In this document: positions 27,607 through 38,278 of the stretch, piece after piece
Position numbering within the stretch: the first letter of the stretch is position 1
Layout of the letters: each line of letters starts with the position of its first letter
NCBI RefSeq assembly: GCF_947501225.1
Contig: NZ_CANMUW010000003.1
Location: 310,001 to 374,000 of the forward strand
Source of the DNA: an uncultured Shewanella sp.
GTDB lineage: Bacteria; Pseudomonadota; Gammaproteobacteria; Enterobacterales; Shewanellaceae
Length of the DNA stretch: 64,000 bases
Direction of reading: 5' to 3'
Translations under genes and position numbers: made by a program
Notes under the pieces: generated by a model
Database searches by the model: none
Seen by the model: only the letters and a program-made list of their open reading frames with translations
Told to the model about the DNA's origin: nothing

Positions 27607-28563
27607 TGCAAGAAAAAGGACTAACTGGTACACAATAAAAGTACTAAGTAAAACAACACCATGCCAAGGTTTTAGCTGGCGAACACGCCCGCTAAGTAGT
27701 ATGAGAATGGCCAAAGCGCTGCTGGTTGCGAGTACCATATAAAAATCACGTGTGCTGGCGGCGGTATCGACCTCTCCCGGTGCGATCATGCCGGGTAATG
27801 CCAGTACGGCGAGGATGTTGAATAGGTTTGAGCCTACGATATTACCTATGGCAAGATCGTCCTCTTTCTTGAGTACTCCGGCCACACAGGCTGCAAGCTC
27901 AGGCAAACTGGTGCCGATAGCGATAATTGTCAGGCCTATAACAAGATCCGAAAGTTGATAGGCTTTGGCTATTCCGACGGCCCCCTGAACCATCCAGTCT
28001 GCCGAAAGAGGCAGTAAAACGATACCTACGATCAGCCAGAGCACAGCTTTATATGTCGGAACGCCTTTAGGGATCTCGTCGTCGGCCTCATCTTCCAGAG
28101 GATCATGGTTTTTATTGGTTAATCCATGCCAGATAAGATATCCCATGAGGGTCAGAAACAGTCCCATCAGCATGAAGCCTTCGACACGACTGAGAAAACC
28201 GTCATGGAGGAAGTAACCGACGATAACGGTCGCGCCCAGCATCATAGGAATTTCACGCAGCAGGGTTTGCGAGCTGACAGAGATAGCCCCCAACAGTGCC
28301 GTAACACCTAAAATAAGCGTGATATTGGCGATATTAGACCCCAATACATTGCCTATCGCTGTGTCTGTCATCCCCTCCAGGGATGCCGTTGCAGCAACAA
28401 ACATCTCAGGGGCTGAACTGCCCATCGCGACTATGGTTAACCCTATGAGCATAGGGGGGAGTCCGAGATTTCTGGCGAAGGCTGCTGCACCATAGACAAA
28501 CTTGTCAGCACTCCACACCAGGGCACCCAATCCAGCGATAAGCATGAAAATATTAAATAACAT
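27604..28563 (-). CDS. yrbG: YrbG-type calcium/sodium antiporter
   Basis: A 319-aa inner-membrane CaCA-family exchanger with two inverted halves of about five helices. The two alpha-repeat signatures are GSSAPEMFVAATAS and GTSLPELAACVAG, each followed by a GNVLGSN or GNIVGSN loop. The ATG at 28563 is preferred over one 72 bases upstream because it yields the family's normal N-terminus (MLFNIFMLIAGLGALVW). It is first of the yrbG-kdsD-kdsC-lptCAB run and divergent from mlaF. Confidence 0.9.
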   Translation of the reverse strand: MLFNIFMLIAGLGALVWSADKFVYGAAAFARNLGLPPMLIGLTIVAMGSSAPEMFVAATASLEGMTDTAIGNVLGSNIANITLILGVTALLGAISVSSQTLLREIPMMLGATVIVGYFLHDGFLSRVEGFMLMGLFLTLMGYLIWHGLTNKNHDPLEDEADDEIPKGVPTYKAVLWLIVGIVLLPLSADWMVQGAVGIAKAYQLSDLVIGLTIIAIGTSLPELAACVAGVLKKEDDLAIGNIVGSNLFNILAVLALPGMIAPGEVDTAASTRDFYMVLATSSALAILILLSGRVRQLKPWHGVVLLSTFIVYQLVLFLA

Positions 28564-28831
28564 CAAATTATATTCTAAAGATAGTCTGACGCGCATTTTC
28601 GCCGGAAATGAGCAAAATTGAAAGTATTGAGGCAAGATAGTGTCGATTCAGTTGTGCCGAATAGGGCAATTACGTACAATTTGTCTCTTTTCTCTCGCCG
28701 GACTTTTCAATTTTATGGAGTGCGCGCGATATGGGGTCATAAAGTCGATATCAGCGAAGCCGCTTGGGTTTCTCTGCCTGTCGTCTGTCTGACGCGTCGT
28801 CTTCTCACCCGTTGTTATTGATGGAAGTGAA

Positions 28832-29647
28832 ATGAATCAAAAGGTGTCAATTGAGCCGAAATCATTAGTCGAGATCCGGAATCTTAATTTTAGCCGGGGC
28901 GAACATCTGATTTTTGATGATATCAGCCTGTCGATTCCCAAGGGCAAGGTTACCGCGATCATGGGACCCAGTGGGATAGGCAAAACGACACTGTTGAAAT
29001 TGATGGGGGGGCAGCTGATACCTGACTCCGGAACTGTGTTATTCGATGGCGAAGATGTGCATTTATGTCCCAGGGAACGGTTATTTTCGATACGCAAACG
29101 AATGAGCATGTTGTTTCAAAGCGGCGCCCTCTTTACCGACATGAATGTGTTCGACAATGTGGCATTTGCCTTGAGAGAGCACTCGGGCTTATCTGAAAAA
29201 ATTATCAGACGAATAGTGCTGATGAAGCTTGAGGCAGTTGGACTCAGGGGCACCGCATCTATGATGCCCAGTGAACTCTCCGGAGGAATGCAACGCAGGG
29301 CGGCCTTGGCAAGAGCGATAGCGCTTGAACCTGAGATGGTGATGTATGATGAACCCTTTGCCGGGCAGGATCCTGTATCTATGGGGGTGTTGGTTAAGTT
29401 GATTCGGGAACTGTCAGATGCACTTGCGCTCACCTCCGTGGTGATATCTCATGATGTGCAGGAGGTCCTGAGCATCGCCGATTATGTCTATGTGATGGCC
29501 GATAAACGGATCATCGCACATGGGACTCCCGCAGAGTTAAAAGTTGCAGAAAACCCAAAGCTTAAGCAATTTATAGGTGGAGAGCCGGATGGACCTGTGC
29601 CATTCCATTATCCTGCCAGAGATTATCAGAAGGAGTTGTTGGGATAG
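28832..29647 (+). CDS. mlaF: Phospholipid transport ATPase MlaF
   Basis: A 271-aa ATPase of the Mla system, which keeps the outer membrane asymmetric by phospholipid trafficking. Walker A is GPSGIGKTT, the signature is LSGGMQRR, and Walker B is [12 protein letters not shown]. The C-terminal extension ([13 protein letters not shown]) is the MlaF handle that contacts MlaB. It begins the mlaFEDCB-ibaG-murA run. Confidence 0.94.
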   Translation: MNQKVSIEPKSLVEIRNLNFSRGEHLIFDDISLSIPKGKVTAIMGPSGIGKTTLLKLMGGQLIPDSGTVLFDGEDVHLCPRERLFSIRKRMSMLFQSGALFTDMNVFDNVAFALREHSGLSEKIIRRIVLMKLEAVGLRGTASMMPSELSGGMQRRAALARAIALEPEMVMYDEPFAGQDPVSMGVLVKLIRELSDALALTSVVISHDVQEVLSIADYVYVMADKRIIAHGTPAELKVAENPKLKQFIGGEPDGPVPFHYPARDYQKELLG

Positions 29648-29699
29648 ATATGATGGAGTTAATCCTGTGTGCGGCATCTATCACTCGAGGTCGTGGTAT

Positions 29700-30482
29700 A
29701 TGACTATGATTAATCAATTAGCGGCCCTTGGTCGCTACACCATAGATTTTGTTATCGGCTTGGGGCGCGCCGGCTTAATGCTATGGGGGGCGATAGCACG
29801 TAAACCCAGGCTAAAAGGCTTTCCCCTGTTTGTCAGACAGTTATACATTGTCGGCGTGCAATCTATGGTGCTGATTTTTGTCTCCGGCCTGTTTATCGGC
29901 ATGGTGTTAGCGCTTCAGGGCTATAACATCTTAGTCGGTTTTGGTACCGAGGAGAGCCTGGGACCTATGGTGGCCCTGAGTCTGCTCAGAGAGCTTGGCC
30001 CTGTGGTTACGGCGCTGCTGTTTGCCGGCCGGGCCGGTTCGGCGCTCACAGCCGAAATCGGGCTGATGAAGAGCACCGAGCAGTTATCCAGCCTGGAGAT
30101 GATGGCCATCGATCCTTTGAGGCAGATAATTGCACCCAGGTTTTGGGCCGGTGTGGTGAGTCTGCCTCTGCTTGCCCTGATCTTTACCGCAGTGGGGATC
30201 TATGGCGGGCATATGGTCGGCGTTGAGTGGAAAGGGATAGATAGCGGCAGTTTCTGGTCGATTCTTCAGGCGTCTGTCGAATGGAGAGAGGATATCGTTA
30301 ACTGCCTGATTAAGAGTCTGGTGTTTGCCGTTGTAGTGACCTGGATCGCCCTGTATCGGGGCTATCAAGTGATCCCTAATCCGGAGGGGATCAGTAAGGC
30401 AACAACGCAAACTGTTGTTCAGTCCAGTCTGGCCGTGTTGGCGCTGGACTTCCTGCTGACAGCGCTGATGTTTGGTCGTTAA
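29700..30482 (+). CDS. mlaE: Phospholipid transport permease MlaE
   Basis: A 260-aa permease, exactly the usual length. The ATG at 29700 is preferred over an upstream in-frame start inside mlaF, since it gives [18 protein letters not shown]. Family motifs are [32 protein letters not shown], and the final [20 protein letters not shown]. Confidence 0.93.
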   Translation: MTMINQLAALGRYTIDFVIGLGRAGLMLWGAIARKPRLKGFPLFVRQLYIVGVQSMVLIFVSGLFIGMVLALQGYNILVGFGTEESLGPMVALSLLRELGPVVTALLFAGRAGSALTAEIGLMKSTEQLSSLEMMAIDPLRQIIAPRFWAGVVSLPLLALIFTAVGIYGGHMVGVEWKGIDSGSFWSILQASVEWREDIVNCLIKSLVFAVVVTWIALYRGYQVIPNPEGISKATTQTVVQSSLAVLALDFLLTALMFGR

Positions 30483-30534
30483 TGGATGAGCATGGATATC
30501 GGACGATATCCAAACATAGAGTGGAAGTGAGAGT

Positions 30535-31005
30535 ATGTTAACTCGTAGAATTGAAGTTTTAGTGGGGCTGTTCCTGATATCGGGATTCGCCGCATTTTTA
30601 GTATTGGTGTTTAATGTTGCTAATGTTGAAGTAAAGACGGGTAATAGTAGCTATACCCTCTATGCCAAATTCAGCAATATTGGAGGCTTGAAGGTTCGCT
30701 CACCGGTTAAAGTCGGTGGTGTGGTTGTAGGAAGGGTGAGTGCCATCACACTCGATTCGTCAGAGCTGGTGCCGGTCGTCGAACTCTCTATGGATAAGGA
30801 GTTTAACCAATTTCCTGAGACCAGTAGCTTGTCTATCTTGACCTCAGGCTTGTTGGGTGAGCAGTTTTTGGGGCTGACGCCCGGTTTCGTGGATGAGGAT
30901 ATTGCCATGCTGGCCGACGGTGATCGTATCGATGATACGCATTCGGCACTGGTATTGGAGGATTTGATCGGTCAGTTCCTCTATAGCACCTCCTCAAAGG
31001 ATTAA
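30535..31005 (+). CDS. mlaD: Mla substrate-binding MCE protein MlaD
   Basis: A 156-aa protein with one N-terminal helix (about 8-27) and an MCE domain that forms a hexameric ring in the periplasm. Diagnostic pieces are FSNIGGLKVRSPVKVGGVVVGRV and LTSGLLGEQFLGLTPG. It is shorter at the C-terminus than E. coli MlaD (183). Confidence 0.93.
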   Translation: MLTRRIEVLVGLFLISGFAAFLVLVFNVANVEVKTGNSSYTLYAKFSNIGGLKVRSPVKVGGVVVGRVSAITLDSSELVPVVELSMDKEFNQFPETSSLSILTSGLLGEQFLGLTPGFVDEDIAMLADGDRIDDTHSALVLEDLIGQFLYSTSSKD

Positions 31006-31008
31006 GAG

Positions 31009-31671
31009 ATGAGAATGTATAAGCATATTATTAAATTCGGAGCCTCAGTTTTGCTGCTGATTTCTAGTGTCGGCGCCCATAGTGAAGCTGTCGAAGTGAA
31101 CACCATGGATCCCTATGATATGGTGGAAACTGTTGCAAATAATACTTTTGACAGATTTCATCATGATATTGACATAATTAAGTCCAATCCTGACCACCTT
31201 AAGGTGATAGTCTCGGATGAGTTGATGCCTTATATCGATTATAAGTATGCTTCTTATAAGGTTATGGGCTCTTACTTAAAGAAGACTACAAAAGATCAGA
31301 GGGAGCGTTTCGTCACGGCGTTTCAGGGGTATTTAATCTCTACCTATGCCCAAGCGTTTACTGAGTATACAGATCAGAAGGTCAGGTTTGCTCCTCCTTC
31401 GGATTTCACCCATGAAAAGATGGTGAATGTGAATGTGCAGATAATTGAGCCGGGACGTCCTCCTATCAAGCTGCAGTTCAGGGTTCGCCGTCTCAAAGAT
31501 GATAGCTGGAAGGCGTTCGATCTTGTGGCTGAAGGTGTGAGTCTGTTGGCATCGAAGAGCTCTGAAATTTCAAACCTGATTCGTCAGAAGGGGATAGATA
31601 GTGTGATTCTCGATCTGGAGGAACGCACTAAGGGGCATATTATTCGTGACCCTAAAGGGAAAAAGGTCTAA
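31009..31671 (+). CDS. mlaC: Periplasmic phospholipid shuttle MlaC
   Basis: A 220-aa soluble carrier between MlaA and MlaFEDB. The signal peptide ends near SVGAHSEA. The body shows ELMPYIDYKYASYKVMGSYL, QRERFVTAFQGYLISTYAQA and a late GVSLLASKSSEISNLIRQKG. It lies 3 bases after mlaD, and its stop codon directly abuts the mlaB start. Confidence 0.93.
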   Translation: MRMYKHIIKFGASVLLLISSVGAHSEAVEVNTMDPYDMVETVANNTFDRFHHDIDIIKSNPDHLKVIVSDELMPYIDYKYASYKVMGSYLKKTTKDQRERFVTAFQGYLISTYAQAFTEYTDQKVRFAPPSDFTHEKMVNVNVQIIEPGRPPIKLQFRVRRLKDDSWKAFDLVAEGVSLLASKSSEISNLIRQKGIDSVILDLEERTKGHIIRDPKGKKV

Positions 31672-31974
31672 GTGGCAGATTTTATTGAAGATGGCGCAGT
31701 GTGCCGGGTAAGCGGTCGCCTGTCTCAAACTGAAGTTTTGCAACTTTGGAGTGAGAGAAGCACCCTGTTGAGCAAAGGTGTTCAAGTTATTGACCTGTCG
31801 GCACTCTCTTATAGCGATAGTGCCGGCGTCGCCTTTCTTCTGGAGCTGGTTAGCCTGGCTCGGGCTGATAACAGGAAGCTTGTGCTGAGCTCGCCATCGA
31901 CTCAATTATTAAAATTGATCGGTTTATATGATTTAGAACTCTTCTTCCGCGAAGAGGCAGAACAAGGTAGATAG
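31672..31974 (+). CDS. mlaB: STAS-domain protein MlaB
   Basis: A 100-aa cytoplasmic STAS protein that stabilises the MlaFE complex. The STAS loop is VIDLSALSYSDSAGVAFLLE, with the conserved Ser in DSAG. The GTG start at 31672 directly follows the mlaC stop. Confidence 0.9.
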   Translation: MADFIEDGAVCRVSGRLSQTEVLQLWSERSTLLSKGVQVIDLSALSYSDSAGVAFLLELVSLARADNRKLVLSSPSTQLLKLIGLYDLELFFREEAEQGR

Positions 31975-31978
31975 AACC

Positions 31979-33503
<1,525 letters not shown>

Positions 33504-33526
33504 TCCTGCGGCCATCTTGATATGAA

Positions 33527-33558
33527 GCCACCGATGATCTCATCGGTGGCTTTTTTTT
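33527..33558 (+). terminator. Terminator after murA
   Basis: GCCACCGATG (33527-33536) and CATCGGTGGC (33541-33550) form a perfect stem with an ATCT loop, followed by eight T. Confidence 0.9.
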
Positions 33559-33639
33559 GCCTGTACCACCCGGTCACATCTTTATCGTGATGGGTATCAG
33601 ATCACTATGAATGTTAGCTGTTTGTGGTAAGTTCGGTTT

Positions 33640-35031
33640 ATGCCGACATTTATTACCTTTAATATCTATCTGTTTTACGGCCTGGTATTTTTTTCGATAG
33701 GCTGTGTGGTTGTATTTCGAAACTTCAAATACAGTCAACTGAAAATCGCCCCCATCCTGTGGGCGCTGGCGCTGTTTGGCTTTTCCCATGCTTTTCATGA
33801 ATGGTCGGAGTTATACCTGCTGGTATTCAGCGATGATATACCCGGCAAGTTTCAGATAATGGCCGAGTGGCTCAGGCTGTTGAAGTTGTTTCTCTCCTAC
33901 GCTTTCTTGATGGTGTTTGCCTGGCTGCTATTCGGTATCGGCTCCAGGTGGGTCGCTAAGGTTGGACACAGTGTGGTTACAGCGACGCTTCTGGCTTACT
34001 TAGGCACCGTTATCTACTTTTCCCATGCTATCTATCTCGCCGAAGATACTTTCAGAGAAGCCACCTTCTATACCCGTCTCTTCTTAGGTTTCGGCAGTGC
34101 CCTTCTGGCTGCAATCGGCATCGCTCTCTATGGCTATAAGCTGATGCGGGAGCAGCATCAGTATGGCAGTTACTTCATAGCAACCGGGGTTGGCTTGCTC
34201 TGCTACGGGGTGATGTCGGGTTTAGTACCGACCGATCTGCATCACAGCATTCCTGTGTTCAGAACCTTAGCCGGGGCTTTGATTCTCGTGACGCTGTTTA
34301 AGGCATTAAAAGTGTTCGATATCGAGAAAGAGTTAGCCACAGAGGCTAAGCTTAAACGCGCTATCGAAGCCGATAAGTATAAAGCCATTGGTCATCTGGC
34401 CATGGGGATGGCTCATGAGATCAACAATCCTCTGGCTTCATCTACCTTAGCCCTTGATATATTTCAGCGAAAGTCTCCGGATTTGGATGAGCAGCAACTG
34501 GAATATATTAAGCGGATCGGTCTTGGGATCGAGCGTGCCTCGGAGATCAGTAAGGAGCTACTCGCCTACGCTCGCCCGGCAAAGGGGGACACCTCTGTCG
34601 TGTCTCTTTGTGAGGTCATCAGCGCCTCCATTCACCTCCTGTCCCATAAGCATCACAGCCACAGGATCAATATCCAATGCGATGAAGGTATCACCATGAT
34701 AGGGCAGAAGGTTAAGCTGGAGGAGTTGCTGATCAATCTGCTCACCAACTCCATGGATGCCTCTCAGTCTGGCAGCGAGATAGCCATTAGGGTCGGTGAG
34801 TGCGACAGATATGTTAAGTTGACTGTTGAGGATTGGGGCGCAGGGATGGATGCTGAGAGCCTGTTAAGGGCTACAGAGCTGTTTTACTCTACCAAGCCGA
34901 TAGGCCAGGGCACCGGACTTGGTCTTGCTATATGCGAGCAGATAGTGGCGCTTCACAGGGGAGTGATGAATATCACGAGTGAGCAAGGTCAGGGGACACG
35001 GATCGAGATCTCCTTCCCGAAGTCGGATTGA
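33640..35031 (+). CDS. Seven-helix membrane sensor histidine kinase (NtrB-like core)
   Basis: A 463-aa kinase. About seven hydrophobic helices fill residues 5-222, with short His-bearing loops such as GFSHAFHEWSELYL and TDLHHSIP. A short linker leads to a HisKA domain, GHLAMGMAHEINNPLASS, with His259; HEINNPL is the NtrB/HK4 type. Then come the ATPase boxes LLINLLTNSMDAS, DWGAGMD and GQGTGLGLAIC. There is no PAS or HAMP domain. It lies 183 bases upstream of a response regulator in the same direction. The signal is unknown; an integral-membrane sensor without a periplasmic domain suggests a membrane or redox cue (inference). Confidence 0.85.
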   Translation: MPTFITFNIYLFYGLVFFSIGCVVVFRNFKYSQLKIAPILWALALFGFSHAFHEWSELYLLVFSDDIPGKFQIMAEWLRLLKLFLSYAFLMVFAWLLFGIGSRWVAKVGHSVVTATLLAYLGTVIYFSHAIYLAEDTFREATFYTRLFLGFGSALLAAIGIALYGYKLMREQHQYGSYFIATGVGLLCYGVMSGLVPTDLHHSIPVFRTLAGALILVTLFKALKVFDIEKELATEAKLKRAIEADKYKAIGHLAMGMAHEINNPLASSTLALDIFQRKSPDLDEQQLEYIKRIGLGIERASEISKELLAYARPAKGDTSVVSLCEVISASIHLLSHKHHSHRINIQCDEGITMIGQKVKLEELLINLLTNSMDASQSGSEIAIRVGECDRYVKLTVEDWGAGMDAESLLRATELFYSTKPIGQGTGLGLAICEQIVALHRGVMNITSEQGQGTRIEISFPKSD

Positions 35032-35214
35032 TACGAGAAAGAGGGGGGAGTCAGGCCTCCCTTTTCCGGCTCTGACATTGGCCGGAGAGGTAAACGACCC
35101 TGTTTGCCCCAAGTTTGGTACCCGTTCAATAACCAGTGGTTGGACAGGACGTTATCTCAATAATTTGATATGGTTTTGCATCATAATTGCTGTTGCTTTT
35201 TAAGGGAGTGGTGA

Positions 35215-35847
35215 ATGACATGTGTGTTGATTGCGGAAGATGATACGGATCTTCGCACGAATATGGTCGATATTTTAGAGCTCGACGGCTTCGAGGTGGT
35301 AGCGGTCCCCAGCGCCGAGGAAGCCATTCTGGCCTGTAAGACTCACTCTTTCGATATCGCCTTGATGGATCTTGTGATGTCGGGGATGACAGGTGTAGAG
35401 GCCATCTCTAATCTGAGGCAGGAAAATCCCTTCATGGCCGTAGTCATTGTCACAGCCTATGCCACCGTTGATACGGCGGTGGATGCAATGAAGAAGGGGG
35501 CCGACAGTGTGCTGACAAAGCCATTTAAGAGTGCCGATCTTATTATGACGATACGGCGCAGCATAGCCGAAAAGCAGCTGCTTAAATCCAATTCAGACAT
35601 AGACTCAGACAGTGTCTACTCTGCGCTGGCTAATCCGCTGCGTCGTGAGACATTAAAATCGTTGGGCTGCCATAAAGAGCTGAAATTTATGGATCTGTGT
35701 CGTCTGGTTGGCGTGGAAGATCATACTAAGTTTAACTTCCATCTGCGTCAGCTTAAGAAAGCCGGCCTGGTGATGCAAAACGAGAGGAAGATCTATATTT
35801 TGACAAATACAGGTCAATTTGTGTTACAACATCATAACCTTTCCTAG
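35215..35847 (+). CDS. Response regulator with ArsR-like winged-helix output
   Basis: A 210-aa regulator. The receiver has acidic EDD at residues 8-10, phospho-acceptor Asp52 in IALMDLVMSGMTG, and Lys in VLTKPFKSADL. The output (about 138-205) is not of OmpR, NarL or NtrC type but resembles ArsR/HTH_20: ALANPLRRETLKSLG, LCRLVGVEDHTKFNFHLRQL and KKAGLVMQNERKIYILT. This receiver/output pairing is uncommon. The partner is most likely the kinase just upstream. The likely target is the cytochrome gene downstream, where an inverted repeat sits between them (inference). Confidence 0.82.
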   Translation: MTCVLIAEDDTDLRTNMVDILELDGFEVVAVPSAEEAILACKTHSFDIALMDLVMSGMTGVEAISNLRQENPFMAVVIVTAYATVDTAVDAMKKGADSVLTKPFKSADLIMTIRRSIAEKQLLKSNSDIDSDSVYSALANPLRRETLKSLGCHKELKFMDLCRLVGVEDHTKFNFHLRQLKKAGLVMQNERKIYILTNTGQFVLQHHNLS

Positions 35848-35896
35848 TGCGTCAAATCCTTTTAAAACAATGTCCTACCTAAATCATGATAACTAT

Positions 35897-35925
35897 AGTT
35901 CACAACTTTAATCAGGTTGTGAACT
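35897..35925. promoter_or_regulatory. Inverted repeat between response regulator and octaheme cytochrome
   Basis: AGTTCACAAC (35897-35906) and GTTGTGAACT (35916-35925) are exact complements around 9 bases. It lies 120 bases upstream of the cytochrome start and 50 after the regulator stop. No T run follows, which argues against a terminator. The half-sites read TCACA outward to TGTGA, the reverse of a CRP site. Candidate operator for the adjacent regulator. Confidence 0.45.
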
Positions 35926-36043
35926 CCCCTTATCTATCCCTTTAGGGGTAACTCCTCAATACTGGATACATGTCCAGAGAGACATATTAATCGCCCTCCC
36001 TGCAATGTTGGCGATATCAAAAAAGCCAAGTGAGGATGAACTT

Positions 36044-37714
36044 ATGAACGCACATATTCCATATAAAAAATTAATACTCGCCAGTATGATAACCATGTTG
36101 GTTGCTTGCGGTAGTGACAACGATAATGGTGAAACACCGCTACCGGTAAATAATGCCCCGGTGGCAGTAGGTGACGCCGCTACGGTCACCGTATCTGAAG
36201 TTGTGACCATAGATGTATTGGCCAATGATACCGATGCCGATGGCGATAGCTTATCTCTGGTATCCGTCGACTCAGATAGTGCGGTTATCAACAATGGGAA
36301 AATTGACTTCACTGCAGGTGAAACGGCAGGCGAAGTTAAGTTTAACTACACCATCACCGACGGTACCGATGAGGCGACGGGTGAAGTTACCGTAACGGTC
36401 GAAGCCCTGCCTGAGCCTGAAGTTCTCGCTTATGTCGGCTCTGCAGCCTGTGCAACCTGTCACAGTGGTAAGCATGAAACATTCTCTAAAACGGGTCACA
36501 ACTTTAAGATCCTTAAAAATTCAGGCAATGAGCAGCCTGCATTCCCTTACACTCCGGAAGCAACCATTACCGGCGCTATCGATCTCTTGGTCGACTCAAC
36601 ACCTAACAACGATCTGGGTGCACCAACAAGTTACGATGAGGTCTCCTATACTGTCGGTGGATACCATTGGAAGATGCGTTGGTTAGATGCCGACGGTTAC
36701 ATCGTTACCGGTAACAATGTTCAGTATAATATTCGCAATGCGGCCGGTGAGTTAAATATTCCGGATAACCATCCGGGCGATGCCGATGTTATGGGCGATT
36801 ACAAGAGCAGTGAGTTTAATTATAAATATAGCTGTGGTAACTGCCATACAACCGGTTGGAAGCGTACGACCGATGTAGCCGGTGGCGATACACGTAATCC
36901 GGATCGTCAGGACGGTCTTCCAGGCATGAACGGTACTTTTGCAGAGCAGGGCGTTCAGTGTGAATCTTGTCATGGTGCGGGTAGTTTCCATGTCAAAGCA
37001 CCGTCTAAAGACAATATCACCAAGATTGCAGTTGCACGTACTACCGATGATTTCTTAGCCGAAGATATGGCTTACGGTAAGGCGGTAACCTGTGCCGAGT
37101 GTCATACCCGTGACGGTGAGAAAGATTATCCATCATTTGTCAGCGCTTATAACGGTGCCTTCCCCAACGGCAGTAAAGTGGGTGGCCGCATCATCTCAAG
37201 TGGCGGACTATCAAAGCATCACCAAACCGCCGATGAGATGTTAGGTGTTGTTCCTGAAGACCATGGTACTTATAAAGCCGGTGATGAAATTGGTCCTAAG
37301 AGTGACTGGTCATGTACTACTTGTCATGATTCTCACAAGTCTACCGTGAATAAAGATAGTGCCGATGGCCTTCACACCGGAGCAGTTAAAGCCTGTACAG
37401 ACTGTCATACTGATAAAGAGTTTGCTCAGAATACACATGCTGAAACTTTCCATGCAGCGGCCGAATGTACAGACTGTCATATGCCGAAACTGGCTAAGAG
37501 TGCTATTAAGACCGCACCAAGACAGGGTGGAGCAGCAGTAGTCTTCGGTGATGTGAAGTCTCACCTGTTCACTATCGACCTGGACCCAACTGCTAAGCAG
37601 TTCACAGAAGATGGTAAGTACCAGATGCCTTGGGCAACTGCCGAGTTCACTTGTGGTAACTGTCATGCTGACTATAACGAGAGAGCCGTGGCTCTGCCTA
37701 AGATTCACAAGTAA
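36044..37714 (+). CDS. Octaheme c-type cytochrome lipoprotein with N-terminal cadherin-like domain
   Basis: A 556-aa exported electron-transfer protein. The ATG at 36044 has GAGGAT upstream and gives a signal peptide with lipobox LVAC (Cys22). Residues about 38-120 form a beta-sandwich repeat (APVAVGDAATVTVSE, VLANDTDADGDSLSL) as in cadherin-like/VCBS proteins. The rest carries eight CXXCH sites: CATCH, CGNCH, CESCH, CAECH, CTTCH, CTDCH, CTDCH and CGNCH. GSAACATCHSGKHETF resembles the start of cytochrome c-554-type proteins. Location is the periplasmic or outer face of a membrane. A reductase role is not shown; electron transfer is supported. Follows a two-component pair. Confidence 0.85.
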   Translation: MNAHIPYKKLILASMITMLVACGSDNDNGETPLPVNNAPVAVGDAATVTVSEVVTIDVLANDTDADGDSLSLVSVDSDSAVINNGKIDFTAGETAGEVKFNYTITDGTDEATGEVTVTVEALPEPEVLAYVGSAACATCHSGKHETFSKTGHNFKILKNSGNEQPAFPYTPEATITGAIDLLVDSTPNNDLGAPTSYDEVSYTVGGYHWKMRWLDADGYIVTGNNVQYNIRNAAGELNIPDNHPGDADVMGDYKSSEFNYKYSCGNCHTTGWKRTTDVAGGDTRNPDRQDGLPGMNGTFAEQGVQCESCHGAGSFHVKAPSKDNITKIAVARTTDDFLAEDMAYGKAVTCAECHTRDGEKDYPSFVSAYNGAFPNGSKVGGRIISSGGLSKHHQTADEMLGVVPEDHGTYKAGDEIGPKSDWSCTTCHDSHKSTVNKDSADGLHTGAVKACTDCHTDKEFAQNTHAETFHAAAECTDCHMPKLAKSAIKTAPRQGGAAVVFGDVKSHLFTIDLDPTAKQFTEDGKYQMPWATAEFTCGNCHADYNERAVALPKIHK

Positions 37715-37760
37715 TTACTATAACTATAATCGTCTGTTAATTTAGTTCCTTTCCCAACAA

Positions 37761-37794
37761 GCCACCCCATATTGCAGGGGGTGGCTTTTTTTTA
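37761..37794 (+). terminator. Terminator after the octaheme cytochrome gene
   Basis: GCCACCCC (37761-37768) pairs with GGGGTGGC (37778-37785), followed by eight T. Confidence 0.88.
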
Positions 37795-37828
37795 TTTCCT
37801 GTCTTGTCCCGGAATGAAGCTAGCCAGG

Positions 37829-37900
37829 AGCTACTATATTCCTCATGTAGGAGCGGCTTTAGCCGCGAATGTTTGAGGAGCTAGGAACCAGGGGCTCGGA
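37829..37900 (+). repeat. REP-like repeat, copy 1
   Basis: Contains the 26 bases at 37846-37871 with stem GCGGCTTTAGCCGC. The same 26 bases occur at 54513-54538. The flanks are also alike: GAGCTAC upstream, and a degenerate AGG..CTAG downstream. The core matches the widespread gammaproteobacterial REP type GTAGGAGCGGCTTTAGCCGC. Confidence 0.8.
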
Positions 37901-37980
37901 CTCACCATGAAACTTTATTAATTATTTTACCGGCCTGATTCGGCTAATCTATAGAGACAAACGTTGAGATGGAGTTATCT

Positions 37981-38148
37981 ATGAATATATGGTTGAGGGT
38001 GGGGGTATTAGTTGTGCTGCTTGTCGGTGCACTACTCTGCTATGGGGCGAGTTTCTCGACCGGGGCGATAGTTTTCATTGTGTTGGGAGTAGTGTTTGAG
38101 CTTGCATTCTGGGTTGGGCTGTTTAAAACGACGACGCACAACTCTTAA
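37981..38148 (+). CDS. Small two-helix membrane protein, unknown
   Basis: A 55-aa product, MNIWLRVGVLVVLLVGALLC at its start, with two hydrophobic helices (about 5-24 and 26-48) and a short polar tail KTTTHNS. GGAG lies about 6 bases before the ATG, which supports translation. Inner membrane by prediction. I recognise no family. It stands alone between the cytochrome gene and degS, after a REP-like element. Confidence 0.6.
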   Translation: MNIWLRVGVLVVLLVGALLCYGASFSTGAIVFIVLGVVFELAFWVGLFKTTTHNS

Positions 38149-38220
38149 CTGTATTCTTGTGCAAGCTTGAGTTCTGAGCGGGGTGGGCGCTGAGCTGAGA
38201 AAGCGGCTCGAGGAGGAAGG

Positions 38221-38251
38221 AAAAAGCTGCCACCCGATGATGAGCGGCAGC
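38221..38251 (-). terminator. Terminator after degS
   Basis: On the minus strand GCTGCC pairs with GGCAGC across a 14-base loop, followed by five T. It starts 27 bases past the degS stop. Confidence 0.68.
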
Positions 38252-38278
38252 CCGTATGGCTAACTAATATTGCAGGGC

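Noticed and set aside
35897..35925. CRP site
   Set aside because: The half-sites are in the order TCACA...TGTGA with 13 bases between, the reverse of TGTGA-N6-TCACA.
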